A stretch of DNA of 64,000 bases from an uncultured Monoglobus sp. (GCA_947585115.1 CANPWW010000003.1:1-64000), one strand, 5' to 3'. Positions 43,038 through 52,118 are shown, counted from the first letter of the stretch. Numbers and translations are program-made. Notes: generated by a model not told the origin, from the sequence alone.

Positions 43038-44567
43038 TTATCTCAAAATTTCAGCTACTTTCGCGAACTGCGGCTTGAGCGCCCGGTAGATGCCGCGGTA
43101 TACGGGGAAGTATTTTTTGTAAGTTTCAACGTTTTCGGGTATCGGCTTGATCGTGTCCTTAACGCTGATGACTGCCTCGCATGCCTCGGGAACGCTCTTG
43201 TATATTCCCGCTCCCACCGCAGCCAGCAGCGCCACGCCCAGCGCGGGGCCTTCGGAAACGTTTATCGTGTTGATGTCGCAGTCAAACATGTCGGCCTGCA
43301 TCTGGCGCCACAGCTTGCTCTTGCCGCCGCCGCCCGACGCGCGCACCTCCGAGGTGTCAACGCCCATGCTTCTGATTATGTCAAGGCAGTCGTTCAGGCT
43401 GTACGCAACGCCCTCCATAACGGCGCGCAGCATATCGTATTTGTTGTGGCGAGCCGAGAGACCGAAGAACACGCCCTTCGCCGCGGGGTCGTTTATCGGG
43501 CTTCTCTCGCCCATCATGTAGGGCAGATAGATCAGACCCTCGCAGCCCGGAGCAACTCTCTCCGCCTGCTTATCCATCAGGTAGTACGGGTCGGCGCCCA
43601 TGCCCTCCGCCGCGTCCATCTCGGCGTGGCAGAAGTTGTCGCGGTACCATTTGAGCGACAGTCCGGCGCCCTGGGTGCAGCCCATAACGTGCCACTTTCC
43701 GGGAACGGCGTGGCACAGAATGTGCATTCTGCCGCCCTTGTCGATTTCAAGATTGTCCATGTGAGCAAAAACGACGCCCGACGTTCCGATAGTTGACGAG
43801 ATGATGCCGGGTTTCACTATGCCGTTGCCCACGGCGCCCGCGGCCTGGTCACCCGCGCCGCCCACAACGATCGTGCCCTCGCTGAGCCCCGTCAGCTCCG
43901 CGGCCTCGGCGTGGACCGTTCCGGTCACCTCGCATGACTCATACATCTTACCCAGCAGGCTTTTGTCTATGTTTAATTTCTCAAGTATCTCATCCGACCA
44001 GCAGCGGTTTCTGATGTCCATCAGCTGCATTCCGCTAGCGTCCGAAACCTCGGTGGCGAACTCGCCGGTCAGCTTGTATCTTATGTAGTCCTTGGGAAGC
44101 AGTATCTTGGCGGCCTTCGCGTAAAGCTCGGGCTCGTTTTTCTGCACCCACAGTATTTTCGCCGCCGTGAAGCCCGTGATCGCGGGGCTGCCGGTTATCT
44201 CGATCAACTTGTCTCTGCCGATCTTCTCGGTCAGCTCGTCGGCTTCGGCGGTGGTTCTCTGGTCGCACCAGATGATCGACTTGCGCAGCACGTTTCCGTC
44301 TTTGTCCAGCATAACCAGACCGTGCATCTGTCCCGAAAGTCCGACGCCCTTGATGTCCTTGGGGTCAACGCCCGACATTTCGATAACCGCCTTAACGCTT
44401 GAATAGGTGGCGTGCCACCAGTCCTCGGGGTCCTGCTCGGCCCAGCCGATCTTCGGCTGATAGAGCGGGTATTCCACCAAATAGTCGGCCATAACGGTAC
44501 CCTTTTCGTCAAACAGCACGGTTTTTGTGCCGCTGGTGCCGATATCAACGCCTACAACATATCTCAT
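43038..44567 (-). CDS. xylB: Xylulokinase
   Basis: XylB phosphorylates D-xylulose to xylulose-5-phosphate for the pentose phosphate pathway. The 509-residue FGGY kinase shows GVDIGTSGTKTVLFD at the start, GWAEQDPEDWW, GLSGQMHGLVMLD, and AGDQAAGAVGNG near residue 240. The catalytic Asp lies in that GAGDQ motif. FGGY-type closing signatures (MEGVAYSLNDCLDIIR, ASGGGGKSKLWRQMQAD) are in place. AAGGAGTG precedes the ATG. No xylA or transporter is adjacent, so the gene stands alone between the kinase cluster and a Fic gene. Confidence 0.95.
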   Translation of the reverse strand: MRYVVGVDIGTSGTKTVLFDEKGTVMADYLVEYPLYQPKIGWAEQDPEDWWHATYSSVKAVIEMSGVDPKDIKGVGLSGQMHGLVMLDKDGNVLRKSIIWCDQRTTAEADELTEKIGRDKLIEITGSPAITGFTAAKILWVQKNEPELYAKAAKILLPKDYIRYKLTGEFATEVSDASGMQLMDIRNRCWSDEILEKLNIDKSLLGKMYESCEVTGTVHAEAAELTGLSEGTIVVGGAGDQAAGAVGNGIVKPGIISSTIGTSGVVFAHMDNLEIDKGGRMHILCHAVPGKWHVMGCTQGAGLSLKWYRDNFCHAEMDAAEGMGADPYYLMDKQAERVAPGCEGLIYLPYMMGERSPINDPAAKGVFFGLSARHNKYDMLRAVMEGVAYSLNDCLDIIRSMGVDTSEVRASGGGGKSKLWRQMQADMFDCDINTINVSEGPALGVALLAAVGAGIYKSVPEACEAVISVKDTIKPIPENVETYKKYFPVYRGIYRALKPQFAKVAEILR

Positions 44568-44648
44568 TTTCCAACACTCCTTTTTCGGTTAAATAAATTT
44601 ATTAATATAAATATAACATATCATGCTTAATATTGCAATGATTATTTG

Positions 44649-45380
44649 TTATTTCGCAAGACTTATATAAAGATCAAGCTGCTTTTCCTCAAGCTCTGCC
44701 AACAAGTCTGAGAACGGCTCAAGTCTGCCCTCCGCGGCATAATCCTCAAGCGCGTTATAATAATCCAGTCTGTTTTCTTTGGCGATCGACACGGGGAGGA
44801 GACCAGCGGACATAAGCTGATAATTCATAAGCAGCCTTGCCGTTCTGCCGTTTCCGTCAATAAACGGGTGTATCCGCACAAATTCAGCGTGCGTCCAAGC
44901 CGCGTATTCGATCGGACCGAGCGAGTCTTTTTTTACGTCAAGCTCGGCGTAAAATGCTTTTATTTGGTTATACATGTCCATGCCCGACGGCGGCGTGTGG
45001 GAGGCTCCGGTAATGCGAACCTCCTGATTTCTGTATATTCCGCCCGGCATGATATTCTCGGTCAGGATCTCGTGCAGGTCTTTCACGATGTTTTCATCAA
45101 GAGGCTTTTTTTCACTAATACATTTTTTTACGTATTTATACGCTTTGCTGTGGTTAACCACCTCGTATACCTCGCGCAGTTCTTTTCCGCCGACCGATAT
45201 GCCGTCGTCAAGAAGCAGCTTGGTTTCGATCAGCGTAAGCGTGTTGCCCTCAATGGCGGTCGAGTTATGCGTGAATGTCAGTTCAAAATCTTTTTCGTAG
45301 GACGACAAAGTAATCCTGTTAATTTTCTCCTTAACAGAATTATATTTTTTTGCTTTTTCAATAATTCTTTCATAACTCAT
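44649..45380 (-). CDS. Fic domain protein with N-terminal inhibitory motif
   Basis: Fic proteins transfer AMP or similar groups to protein hydroxyls. The 243-residue product has the active-site HPFIDGNGR at residues 171-179 and, near the N-terminus, the autoinhibitory pattern S...EG (Ser40 to Gly45 in NSTAIEGN). This places it in the class where the inhibitory helix is intramolecular. The ATG at 45380 is taken; a GTG at 45389 is also in frame. A GGCGGTG site lies upstream. No antitoxin gene is adjacent, which fits self-inhibition. Target unknown. Confidence 0.92.
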   Translation of the reverse strand: MSYERIIEKAKKYNSVKEKINRITLSSYEKDFELTFTHNSTAIEGNTLTLIETKLLLDDGISVGGKELREVYEVVNHSKAYKYVKKCISEKKPLDENIVKDLHEILTENIMPGGIYRNQEVRITGASHTPPSGMDMYNQIKAFYAELDVKKDSLGPIEYAAWTHAEFVRIHPFIDGNGRTARLLMNYQLMSAGLLPVSIAKENRLDYYNALEDYAAEGRLEPFSDLLAELEEKQLDLYISLAK

Positions 45381-45489
45381 ACGAAGCACCGCCGAATAAC
45401 ATTTTATACATTATACCACAAAAATATATCCAAATCAATATCCGAATTAAATTTAATGCGAAAGCATAAATTTAACCGGAGGTGGTTTT

Positions 45490-46599
45490 ATGAGATGGCT
45501 CAGAGGCGCGGTCATGCTGTGCCTTTGCTGCATGATCCTGTGTCTGGGGCTTTGGCCCGAGCGCTGCATGAGCGCGGCGGCGGACGCTCTGGCGCTGTGC
45601 GCGTCGTCGGTTATACCGTCGCTGTTCCCGTTTTTTGTCGCCAGCAATCTGCTTGTGGCGCTGGGCGGCGCCGAAATATGCGGCAGAGCGCTGAGCGGCG
45701 TCATGCGGCCCGCGTTCAGAGTAGACGGCAGCGGCGCGCTGGCGGTGGTCCTCGGGATAGTCAGCGGCTATCCTGTCGGCGCGGGCTGCGCCGCGGAGCT
45801 TTACAACTCGGGCAGAATATCCAAAACCGAGGCGGAGCGGCTGCTGTGTTTCTGCAACAATTCGGGCCCGCTGTTTATAATCGGCACGGTGGGCGCCGCC
45901 ATGAGCGGCAGCGCCCGCATCGGCGGAATATTATATATGATCCACATAGCCGCGGCGCTGCTGGCGGGCTTTGTGACCGCGCGCCTCATCCGCGGAGAGG
46001 AGGAAGTGATAAACCCGAGGCTTGTAAAAAAACATCACGCGGCCGCGTTTATGGCGGACGCGCTCGGCGGCTCGGTGGCAAAGAGCGTCACGACGATCCT
46101 GAACGTGTGCGGCTTTGTGGTGTTTTTTGCGGTGGCGGAGAGCGTCATTCCGCGGTTTTGCGGACACGAGTTTTTGAACTGCCTGCTCGAGATAACGGGC
46201 GGTATCGCCGAGGTCTCAAAAATGAGCATGGCGCCGGGCATAAAATTCCCGCTTATCTCGATGTTTCTGGCGCTGTCGGGTTTGTCGGTGTTTTTCCAGA
46301 CCGCCTCGATCATCTCGGGCAGCGGCCTTTCGATGAAGTACTACGCGCTGGGCAAGGTGGTCCAGGCGGCATTCGCCCTCGGCCTGACCTTCGCCGCCGC
46401 GCCGCTTTTGGGCGGAGGCTTCGCGGCCGCGTTTATGACGGACAGCGGACAGCTTTCGGAATATTCTATGTATCTTTACACTCTGCCGCCGCTTGACATA
46501 AAGCGTTATCTTATACTGGTAGGCGGCGAGGTCCTTTGGTGCGCGCTTATCATCGGCGGACTGTGGCTCGCGACAAAAATTCTGCCCGATAAGGATTGA
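45490..46599 (+). CDS. ylbJ: Sporulation integral membrane protein YlbJ
   Basis: YlbJ is a sigma-E-dependent membrane protein required for spore heat resistance or maturation in Bacillus. The 369-residue product has roughly eight to ten membrane segments and the nucleoside-recognition-like (Gate) signatures SSVIPSLFPFFVASNLLV near residue 40 and GIVSGYPVGAGCAAELYNSGRIS near residue 90, plus FCNNSGPLFIIGTVGAAM. The length is slightly below that in Bacillus. GGAGGTGGTTTT precedes the ATG. The promoter of the next gene overlaps its end. Confidence 0.92.
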   Translation: MRWLRGAVMLCLCCMILCLGLWPERCMSAAADALALCASSVIPSLFPFFVASNLLVALGGAEICGRALSGVMRPAFRVDGSGALAVVLGIVSGYPVGAGCAAELYNSGRISKTEAERLLCFCNNSGPLFIIGTVGAAMSGSARIGGILYMIHIAAALLAGFVTARLIRGEEEVINPRLVKKHHAAAFMADALGGSVAKSVTTILNVCGFVVFFAVAESVIPRFCGHEFLNCLLEITGGIAEVSKMSMAPGIKFPLISMFLALSGLSVFFQTASIISGSGLSMKYYALGKVVQAAFALGLTFAAAPLLGGGFAAAFMTDSGQLSEYSMYLYTLPPLDIKRYLILVGGEVLWCALIIGGLWLATKILPDKD

Positions 46600-46624
46600 C
46601 ACTTTTCGGCGCGTGTGATAAAAT
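46596..46624 (+). promoter_or_regulatory. Promoter overlapping the ylbJ stop
   Basis: TTGACA and TAAAAT with a 17-base spacer. It drives the small Cys-rich gene. Confidence 0.8.
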
Positions 46625-46656
46625 CGAGTCATGAACCAATGCGGAGGAGCAAGCGA

Positions 46657-46833
46657 ATGAACAGCAAGTGCGAGGAATGTATATATTATGATTACGATGA
46701 GGACTACGAGGAATATGTCTGCCTCGCCAACATGGACGAGGACGACATGGCGAGGATAATGCTCGGGCGGCACAAGGAATGTCCGTTCTACCGCCCCGGT
46801 GACGATTACACCATCGTCCGCAAACAAAACTGA
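46657..46833 (+). CDS. Small acidic Cys-containing protein, DUF6472-like
   Basis: A 58-residue protein with four Cys in the pattern CEECIYYDYDEDYEEYVCLANMDEDD followed by ECPFYRPGDDYTIVRKQ. This resembles the DUF6472 family of small clostridial proteins, probably a metal-binding or zinc-ribbon-like fold. Function is unknown. GGAGGAGCAAGCGA precedes the ATG; in-frame codons from 46615 lie inside the promoter region and are not used. It has its own promoter and a terminator at 46878..46905. Confidence 0.85.
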   Translation: MNSKCEECIYYDYDEDYEEYVCLANMDEDDMARIMLGRHKECPFYRPGDDYTIVRKQN

Positions 46834-46877
46834 AATCCCGTGCGGAGATCACGCGGCCGCACGCAAACAAAACCTAT

Positions 46878-46905
46878 AAAAGCCGAACGCTCCGCGGCTT
46901 TTTTT
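46878..46905 (+). terminator. Intrinsic terminator after the small Cys-rich gene
   Basis: AAAGCCG / CGGCTTT hairpin followed by a T run. Confidence 0.85.
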
Positions 46906-46933
46906 ATTTTTATAAAATTTTTGAAAAAATATC

Positions 46934-46962
46934 TTGACAAATAATTCTATATAGTGTAGAAT
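46934..46962 (+). promoter_or_regulatory. Promoter of the SLH-domain protein gene
   Basis: TTGACA and TAGAAT with a 17-base spacer. The start codon is 178 bases downstream of the -10 box, which implies an untranslated leader of about 170 bases that is AT-rich (46970..47139). I see no known riboswitch in it. Confidence 0.8.
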
Positions 46963-47139
46963 ATAAATATGCTACAAATCGTAGAACATAAATTCGATAC
47001 GAATAAGCGATTTAAATCGTCAAATTATATTACAAAAATAAACAATATAATAAAAATATGGGACAAGCGTGAACAAAACCGGTTATTTTGTCGTCATATT
47101 ATATAGAACTATATTTACAAAAAAGAAAGGATGAATTTT

Positions 47140-48510
47140 ATGAAAAAGTTTAGTTGTATTATTATCGCGCTGGCGCTTATGCTCGGCTCGCTGAACGCGT
47201 TCGCCGCGGGCAGGTACATGACCCACGAATGGAAAATGACCGCGGGACCGTCCGAGATCAGTTCCGAGGATATTTGGTATCAATGTTCGTTTGACGCCGA
47301 GCTTGACGCGTCATTTGAGAAAACATGGGTGTATGACATGTCGGAAAACGGACGTCTCAGACTTACCGTCACTCGCACTCACGCGGTGCGGGCGGATATG
47401 GGATACGGCCCGACAAGTCCCGGTCAGTTTTTGGTGACGTTTAGAAAAGACGGCAAAGACTACAGCTTCATCGACACGACAGGCGCGATGAGCGGAGCAT
47501 TCGGCAGCAACAGCTCGTTTGAGGTGTATAACAACTATAACGTTATCGACGAGGAAGAGGGTTATATCAGATGTTATGAAAACCCCGATGAGGATATGTG
47601 GCTGCTGCATGTCAACATGAACGTCGAGACAATCGGCAAAAGGTCGATCAGCCTGTTTGCCTATAACGCGAACGCGGGCATTGAAAACAACAGGTACCTT
47701 GAAAAGACAAACACGATAAAGGTGCCCGATTCGGATATCAGAGAAAACGAGGCGTCAAAGGACGGCGGCAAGTATGTCTACGCCGAGGCAACGCCCGAAC
47801 CGACAAGGCCCTCCGAGGATCCTTCGGCTGCAAGGAGCCCCAAATCGACCGCGGCGCCTTTGCCGACGAGAACTCCCGCAAGCGCGGCTGCCCCGGCCGC
47901 GGAACCAAAAAACAGCGCCGACCTGATCGCCGACCTGACCGCTTTGGGGATAGTGACCGGCGATCCGAGCGGAGATATGCGCCTCGGCGAGCCAATAACC
48001 CGCGCCGAAATGGCGGCGATAATATGCCGTCTGCGCGCGATGACCGAAGTTCCCGAGCCCGTCGACACGATTTTCAGCGATGTCAAAGGCGGCTTCTGGG
48101 CGTCGGGATACATAAACGAGGCCTATAACAGCAAGGCAATCAACGGTTATGACGACGGAACTTTCCGCCCGAATAACAATGTCACGTATCAAGAGGCGGT
48201 AAAAATGATAATGGCGCTTCTGGGATACGCGCCCAAGGCCGACGAGTTCGGAGGCTATCCCGAAGGGTACCTGACCGCCGCCGAGCAGAGCGGCATCACG
48301 GTCGGATCGGAGTTTGAGCCCGAAGCTCCATGCGTGCGCGGCGATGTGTTTATATTCGCAGAAAGGGCGCTTGACACTCCGCTGATGACGCAAACGAGTT
48401 ACGGCTCGGATGGAGCGGGAAGCTATGTGATCTGCGACGGCAGCCGCAGTGAAAAAGGCGAGGTTCTCGTGCCGCTCCATACCCTGAGGACCGACATGTT
48501 CGGAAAATAA
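47140..48510 (+). CDS. Secreted protein with SLH domains
   Basis: A 456-residue exported protein. Residues 1-24 are a signal peptide ending in FAAG. A beta-rich region of unknown family spans about residues 25-215. A Pro/Ala/Thr-rich linker follows (about 219-255: TPEPTRPSEDPSA..., STAAPLPTRTP), then SLH repeats at about residues 259-417 (ITRAEMAAIICRLRA, FSDVKGGFWASGYINEAYNSKAINGYDDGTFRPNNNVTYQEAVKMIMALLGY). The SLH part should anchor it to the cell wall. The ATG at 47140 is set by GAAAGGA upstream. Transcribed from its own promoter; terminator at 48532..48557. Confidence 0.88.
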   Translation: MKKFSCIIIALALMLGSLNAFAAGRYMTHEWKMTAGPSEISSEDIWYQCSFDAELDASFEKTWVYDMSENGRLRLTVTRTHAVRADMGYGPTSPGQFLVTFRKDGKDYSFIDTTGAMSGAFGSNSSFEVYNNYNVIDEEEGYIRCYENPDEDMWLLHVNMNVETIGKRSISLFAYNANAGIENNRYLEKTNTIKVPDSDIRENEASKDGGKYVYAEATPEPTRPSEDPSAARSPKSTAAPLPTRTPASAAAPAAEPKNSADLIADLTALGIVTGDPSGDMRLGEPITRAEMAAIICRLRAMTEVPEPVDTIFSDVKGGFWASGYINEAYNSKAINGYDDGTFRPNNNVTYQEAVKMIMALLGYAPKADEFGGYPEGYLTAAEQSGITVGSEFEPEAPCVRGDVFIFAERALDTPLMTQTSYGSDGAGSYVICDGSRSEKGEVLVPLHTLRTDMFGK

Positions 48511-48531
48511 TCAAACATATGAAATTTACGG

Positions 48532-48557
48532 CTCCCGCATTAAATGCGGGAGTTTTT
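48532..48557 (+). terminator. Intrinsic terminator after the SLH gene
   Basis: CTCCCGCAT / ATGCGGGAG with a three-base loop and TTTTT. Confidence 0.92.
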
Positions 48558-48690
48558 GAATAAACAGATCAGATCCGAGCAGATCGACAAAAACTTTTTT
48601 ACGCAAATCTCTGTACAAATTTTTGCTTATATAGTATGATATAATCAAGACAAACTAAAGAGTCTATAAAATTCACGGAGGAGATATAAA

Positions 48691-50976
48691 ATGAAAAGAA
48701 AAACCGAAAGGGTGGAGCTTCACGCGCACACGAAGATGAGCGAAACGGACGGTATAATTTCGGCCGAAGAACTGATCGAGCACGCGGTTGTCGCGGGGCA
48801 TACGGCTGTCGCCGTTACGGATCACGGCGTTGTGCAGGCTTTCCCGAGAGCGCAGCGGGCGTTTGATGAACTGAAACAATACGTAAAAAATTTTAAGGTG
48901 ATTTACGGAATGGAAGGCTTGGTCGCGGATAATATATCGGGCGGAACCGACGTCGAAGATCTTGAAAAAGCCGCCTCATCTTGTTTTCCCGTGATGCTGC
49001 TCGCGAAAAATGCCGAGGGTCTCAAAAACCTTTACGAATTGGTTTCCAAATCCCATACCGAATATATGTACAAAAACACGCCCTATATCCCCAAAAGTCT
49101 GCTGCAAAGCCTGCGAGAGGGCTTATTGGTCGGAGCGGCGGCCGACGGAGAACTGTACAGAGCCGCGTCGAGTCAAAAAAGCGGCGCGAAAATCGAAGAG
49201 ATCGCGGCTTTTTATGATTACTTCGAGGTTCAGCCTCCCGCCGTATACCAAGCGGCCGACAGCGCGCCGGACGAAACGGAAATTAAGGAGGATCTGCGGA
49301 AAATTGCGGAGCTTGGGGAAAGACTTGATAAACCCGTTGTCGCCGTAGGCAATGTTCACTTTATTCATCCCGAGGATGAAATTTCAAGGCGGGTGCTCAA
49401 AAATCAAGACCCGAAATACCAAAGCGGATTGTATTTCCGCGCCACGGATGAAATGTTAAACGAGTTCCGCTTTATGGGCGAGGAAAAAGCTTATGAGATT
49501 GTGGTCGCAAACACGAACAAAATCGCCGATATGACAGATGAGCCAAGGCCGATCAAGGACGGATTTTTTCCGCCTGTTTTTGAAAACAGCGATCGGGAGT
49601 TGACCGAGATGTGCCGAGCGAGAGCGCGGGAGATATACGGCGATGCTTTGCCCGACATCGTGAGCGGCCGCTTGGAGCGAGAGCTTGAACTCATTTTAAA
49701 GACAGGCTGTTCCGCGCAGTACGTTATAGCAAGCAGATTGGCGAAAAAGTCAGCCGAGGCAGGCTATCTTGTGGGATCCCGCGGCTCGGTCGGCGCGTCC
49801 TTCACGGCATTTTTGGCCGGCATCACGGAAATTAATCCGCTGTCTCCCCACTATATCTGCCCGAATTGCGCGCACAGCGAGTTTCTTGAGGCAGGCGGGT
49901 ACCGTACGGGCGTTGATCTGCCCGACAAGGTTTGCCCGATATGCGGCGCGCCGATGAAAAAAGACGGCTTTGATGTTCCGCTTGAAATTTTTTTCGGCAT
50001 TAACGGAGAAAAACGGCCTGACATTGACCTGAATTTTTCGGGCGAATATCAAGCGGAGGCGCAAAAACACGCGAGCCGCATCCTTGGCAAAGATCATGTG
50101 TTCAGAGTCGGGGTCATAGGCACAATATCCGACACGCAGGCCGCCGATATGACAAAAAAATATTTTGAGCAATGGGGTCTGGATAAAGAACAGGCTTTGG
50201 CGGCCGAGAGGATTATCGGAGTAAAACGCCTCGACCAGGTTCACCCGGGCGGCCTTATCCTCTGTCCGCAAACACCGGAGCAGAACGAGCTTTTCCCAAT
50301 ATGGCACAAGTCCGATGATCCCGATATAGCGGTCACGCATTTTGACATATACGCGCTCTTTGATCACTTGGCTATACTTGATGTTCTAAAACACAGCGAT
50401 CCGACCGTTCTGCATCATCTGGAAAAAAAGACCGGTGTTCGCGCAAAGGATGTGCCGCTTCGCGACCCAAAGGTTATTGAGTGCATAGCGAAAGGCAGAA
50501 CCGACGGTATAACCGAATTTGGCAGAGAGTTTGTCTTGAGAATGCTGGAAATTGCCAAGCCGACAACATTTTACGAACTTATTAAAATTTCCGCGCTGCA
50601 GCACGGGACGTACACATGGACCGACAACGCGAGAGATCTGATCGAAAGCGGCACCGCGGGTCTTTCGGAAGTGATCGCCACGCGGGAGGATATAATGCTG
50701 TACTTAACAAATAAGGGGATCGACACGGAGACCGCTTATCAAATTGCGGAGTATGTGCGCAAAGGCATGGCGTGGCGCTATGGACTGCCTGAGGAATACG
50801 AGAGCCTCATGAGGTCCCGCGGCGTTCCCGAATGGTATATGGATTCCTGCGAAAAAATCGGCTATCTCTTCCCGAAAGCTCACACGATATCCTATGTGAT
50901 CTTCGCGGCGCGCATAGCTTATTATAAAGTATATTATCCGAAGCAGTTTGACGAGGTTATAAAAAATCTCGCGTAA
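48691..50976 (+). CDS. Reduced PolC-like DNA polymerase III alpha protein without exonuclease
   Basis: A 761-residue protein that aligns with PolC over its PHP and polymerase parts. PHP region: ELHAHTKMS (His11, His13) and VTDHGVVQAFP (Asp44, His45), running directly from YGMEGLVAD (about 80) into VMLLAKNAEGLKNLY (about 101). The exonuclease normally inserted there is absent. The zinc Cys (C390, C393, C415, C418) and palm motifs RPDIDLNFSGE (Asp444, Asp446) and THFD (Asp552) are retained, plus GSRGSVGAS. It lacks the N-terminal OB part and ends at RIAYYKVYYPKQFD, before the C-terminal domains of 1400-residue PolC. GGAGGAGATATAAA precedes the ATG. No frameshift is seen. Confidence 0.88.
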   Translation: MKRKTERVELHAHTKMSETDGIISAEELIEHAVVAGHTAVAVTDHGVVQAFPRAQRAFDELKQYVKNFKVIYGMEGLVADNISGGTDVEDLEKAASSCFPVMLLAKNAEGLKNLYELVSKSHTEYMYKNTPYIPKSLLQSLREGLLVGAAADGELYRAASSQKSGAKIEEIAAFYDYFEVQPPAVYQAADSAPDETEIKEDLRKIAELGERLDKPVVAVGNVHFIHPEDEISRRVLKNQDPKYQSGLYFRATDEMLNEFRFMGEEKAYEIVVANTNKIADMTDEPRPIKDGFFPPVFENSDRELTEMCRARAREIYGDALPDIVSGRLERELELILKTGCSAQYVIASRLAKKSAEAGYLVGSRGSVGASFTAFLAGITEINPLSPHYICPNCAHSEFLEAGGYRTGVDLPDKVCPICGAPMKKDGFDVPLEIFFGINGEKRPDIDLNFSGEYQAEAQKHASRILGKDHVFRVGVIGTISDTQAADMTKKYFEQWGLDKEQALAAERIIGVKRLDQVHPGGLILCPQTPEQNELFPIWHKSDDPDIAVTHFDIYALFDHLAILDVLKHSDPTVLHHLEKKTGVRAKDVPLRDPKVIECIAKGRTDGITEFGREFVLRMLEIAKPTTFYELIKISALQHGTYTWTDNARDLIESGTAGLSEVIATREDIMLYLTNKGIDTETAYQIAEYVRKGMAWRYGLPEEYESLMRSRGVPEWYMDSCEKIGYLFPKAHTISYVIFAARIAYYKVYYPKQFDEVIKNLA

Positions 50977-50984
50977 ACAAACGG

Positions 50985-51017
50985 CCCGCGGCAGATGATA
51001 AACGCGTCTGCCGCGGG
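50985..51017. other. Stable hairpin between the PolC-like gene and the following convergent gene
   Basis: CCCGCGGCAGA / TCTGCCGCGGG form a perfect 11-pair stem with an 11-base loop. There is no T run on the plus side, so it may be a weak terminator or an mRNA 3' end element. Confidence 0.7.
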
Positions 51018-51037
51018 TCGAAATGATAGAATTGTTT

Positions 51038-51922
51038 TTATTGCCACTCTTTAAAATCAAACGCCAAATTAGGCAATTCGGGAACGAATAATTGTATGAT
51101 CTCTTGTATCATAATATAATCCTCGTGATCGTCGTAATCCATTGTGCTCCACGTTATATCCTTTTTGAGAAAATTCTTGTATTTGATAGGCAGATCAATG
51201 CTGTTCTTTTTCTTTTTTAATTTTTTTGCTATAATACTGTCAACGGGACAATTCGCGTGGTCCAGAGAGAATATTTTTAATCCCCCAAGGCCCAATCGGT
51301 CTTTAAATCCACAAACGCAAACATAATATTTCACAGCCATATTAAACAGCTTTTGAAATCTTCCAAAGGTAAACTCCTTTTTGATTTCACATATTTTCTT
51401 TTTTATTTTTATTATTTCCGTGTCTTCCGAAGAATACAGCTCCCAGAGAAAATCAAATTTTTCTTCCTTGGAATATTCATCAAGCACTCTTTCCAATACC
51501 GGGCTGCAGTCTTTTATTATGTCGTCTGTTTTGCTTTCGTCGATATTGCCCGAATGTTTATTTTTGGCGCGGAGCATCGCGTCCGGCCACGCTTTTCTCA
51601 AGCAGGCATACTGCACGTTTTTTTGCATCACTTTTGGATCGGCTCCCGCTTTCATCGCCCTTTCCAAATAACCAAAGCTCTTATTTCCGAACATCTCTCT
51701 GAAACAGAATTTTATAACATCATCCGTCCAATCTTTTATTAAACCGTCCCATTGTATATTTTCTTGAGATTTTTCCGTGCCTGTTTTCGGTTTCAGCGCC
51801 TTTTCCAAATATTCAAAATCACTTCCAAAGATTTCTCTGAACATGAATTTTGCGGCATCATTCCTGTCAATGCCGCAAATTTTCTCCGAGCCGCTTTTTT
51901 GGGCGCAACGATTTTTGTCCAT
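51038..51922 (-). CDS. Unknown protein with tandem internal repeat
   Basis: I do not recognise this 294-residue, Lys-rich cytoplasmic protein. It opens with two tandem copies of a 45-residue unit: residues about 22-65 (AAKFMFREIFGSDFEYLEKA) and 68-112 (VIKFCFREMFGNKSFGYLERA), both ending in a Trp. The middle is charged and helical (residues 120-185). From about 186 comes FGRFQKLFNMAVKYYVCVC, a pattern I have seen in uncharacterised, possibly defence-associated proteins; this link is weak. The codon usage is richer in A+T than in neighbours, which suggests acquisition. The ATG follows GGAGTGTGATCCCAA. It converges with the PolC-like gene. Confidence 0.7.
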   Translation of the reverse strand: MDKNRCAQKSGSEKICGIDRNDAAKFMFREIFGSDFEYLEKALKPKTGTEKSQENIQWDGLIKDWTDDVIKFCFREMFGNKSFGYLERAMKAGADPKVMQKNVQYACLRKAWPDAMLRAKNKHSGNIDESKTDDIIKDCSPVLERVLDEYSKEEKFDFLWELYSSEDTEIIKIKKKICEIKKEFTFGRFQKLFNMAVKYYVCVCGFKDRLGLGGLKIFSLDHANCPVDSIIAKKLKKKKNSIDLPIKYKNFLKKDITWSTMDYDDHEDYIMIQEIIQLFVPELPNLAFDFKEWQ

Positions 51923-52078
51923 TTGGGATCACACTCCATATTATATTAATTTTCTTATAAAAAATATGTAAATTTATTATAATCCAAACATAATATTTTG
52001 TCAATTGTACAAATTTTTGAGTGTATCTAAAAGGCTGCGGAACTTATAAATAAATTTTAAAAAATCACAAATATAGTA

Positions 52079-52107
52079 TTGACAAGCAATTACTGATGTA
52101 GTATAAT
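52079..52107 (+). promoter_or_regulatory. Promoter of the BspA-like secreted protein gene
   Basis: TTGACA and TATAAT with a 17-base spacer, followed by a 140-base leader with two hairpins. Confidence 0.88.
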
Positions 52108-52118
52108 GTGAGCATAAT

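Noticed and set aside
50985-51017. 11-pair hairpin as a definite terminator of the PolC-like gene
   Set aside because: No T run on either side close to the stem; listed only as a hairpin.
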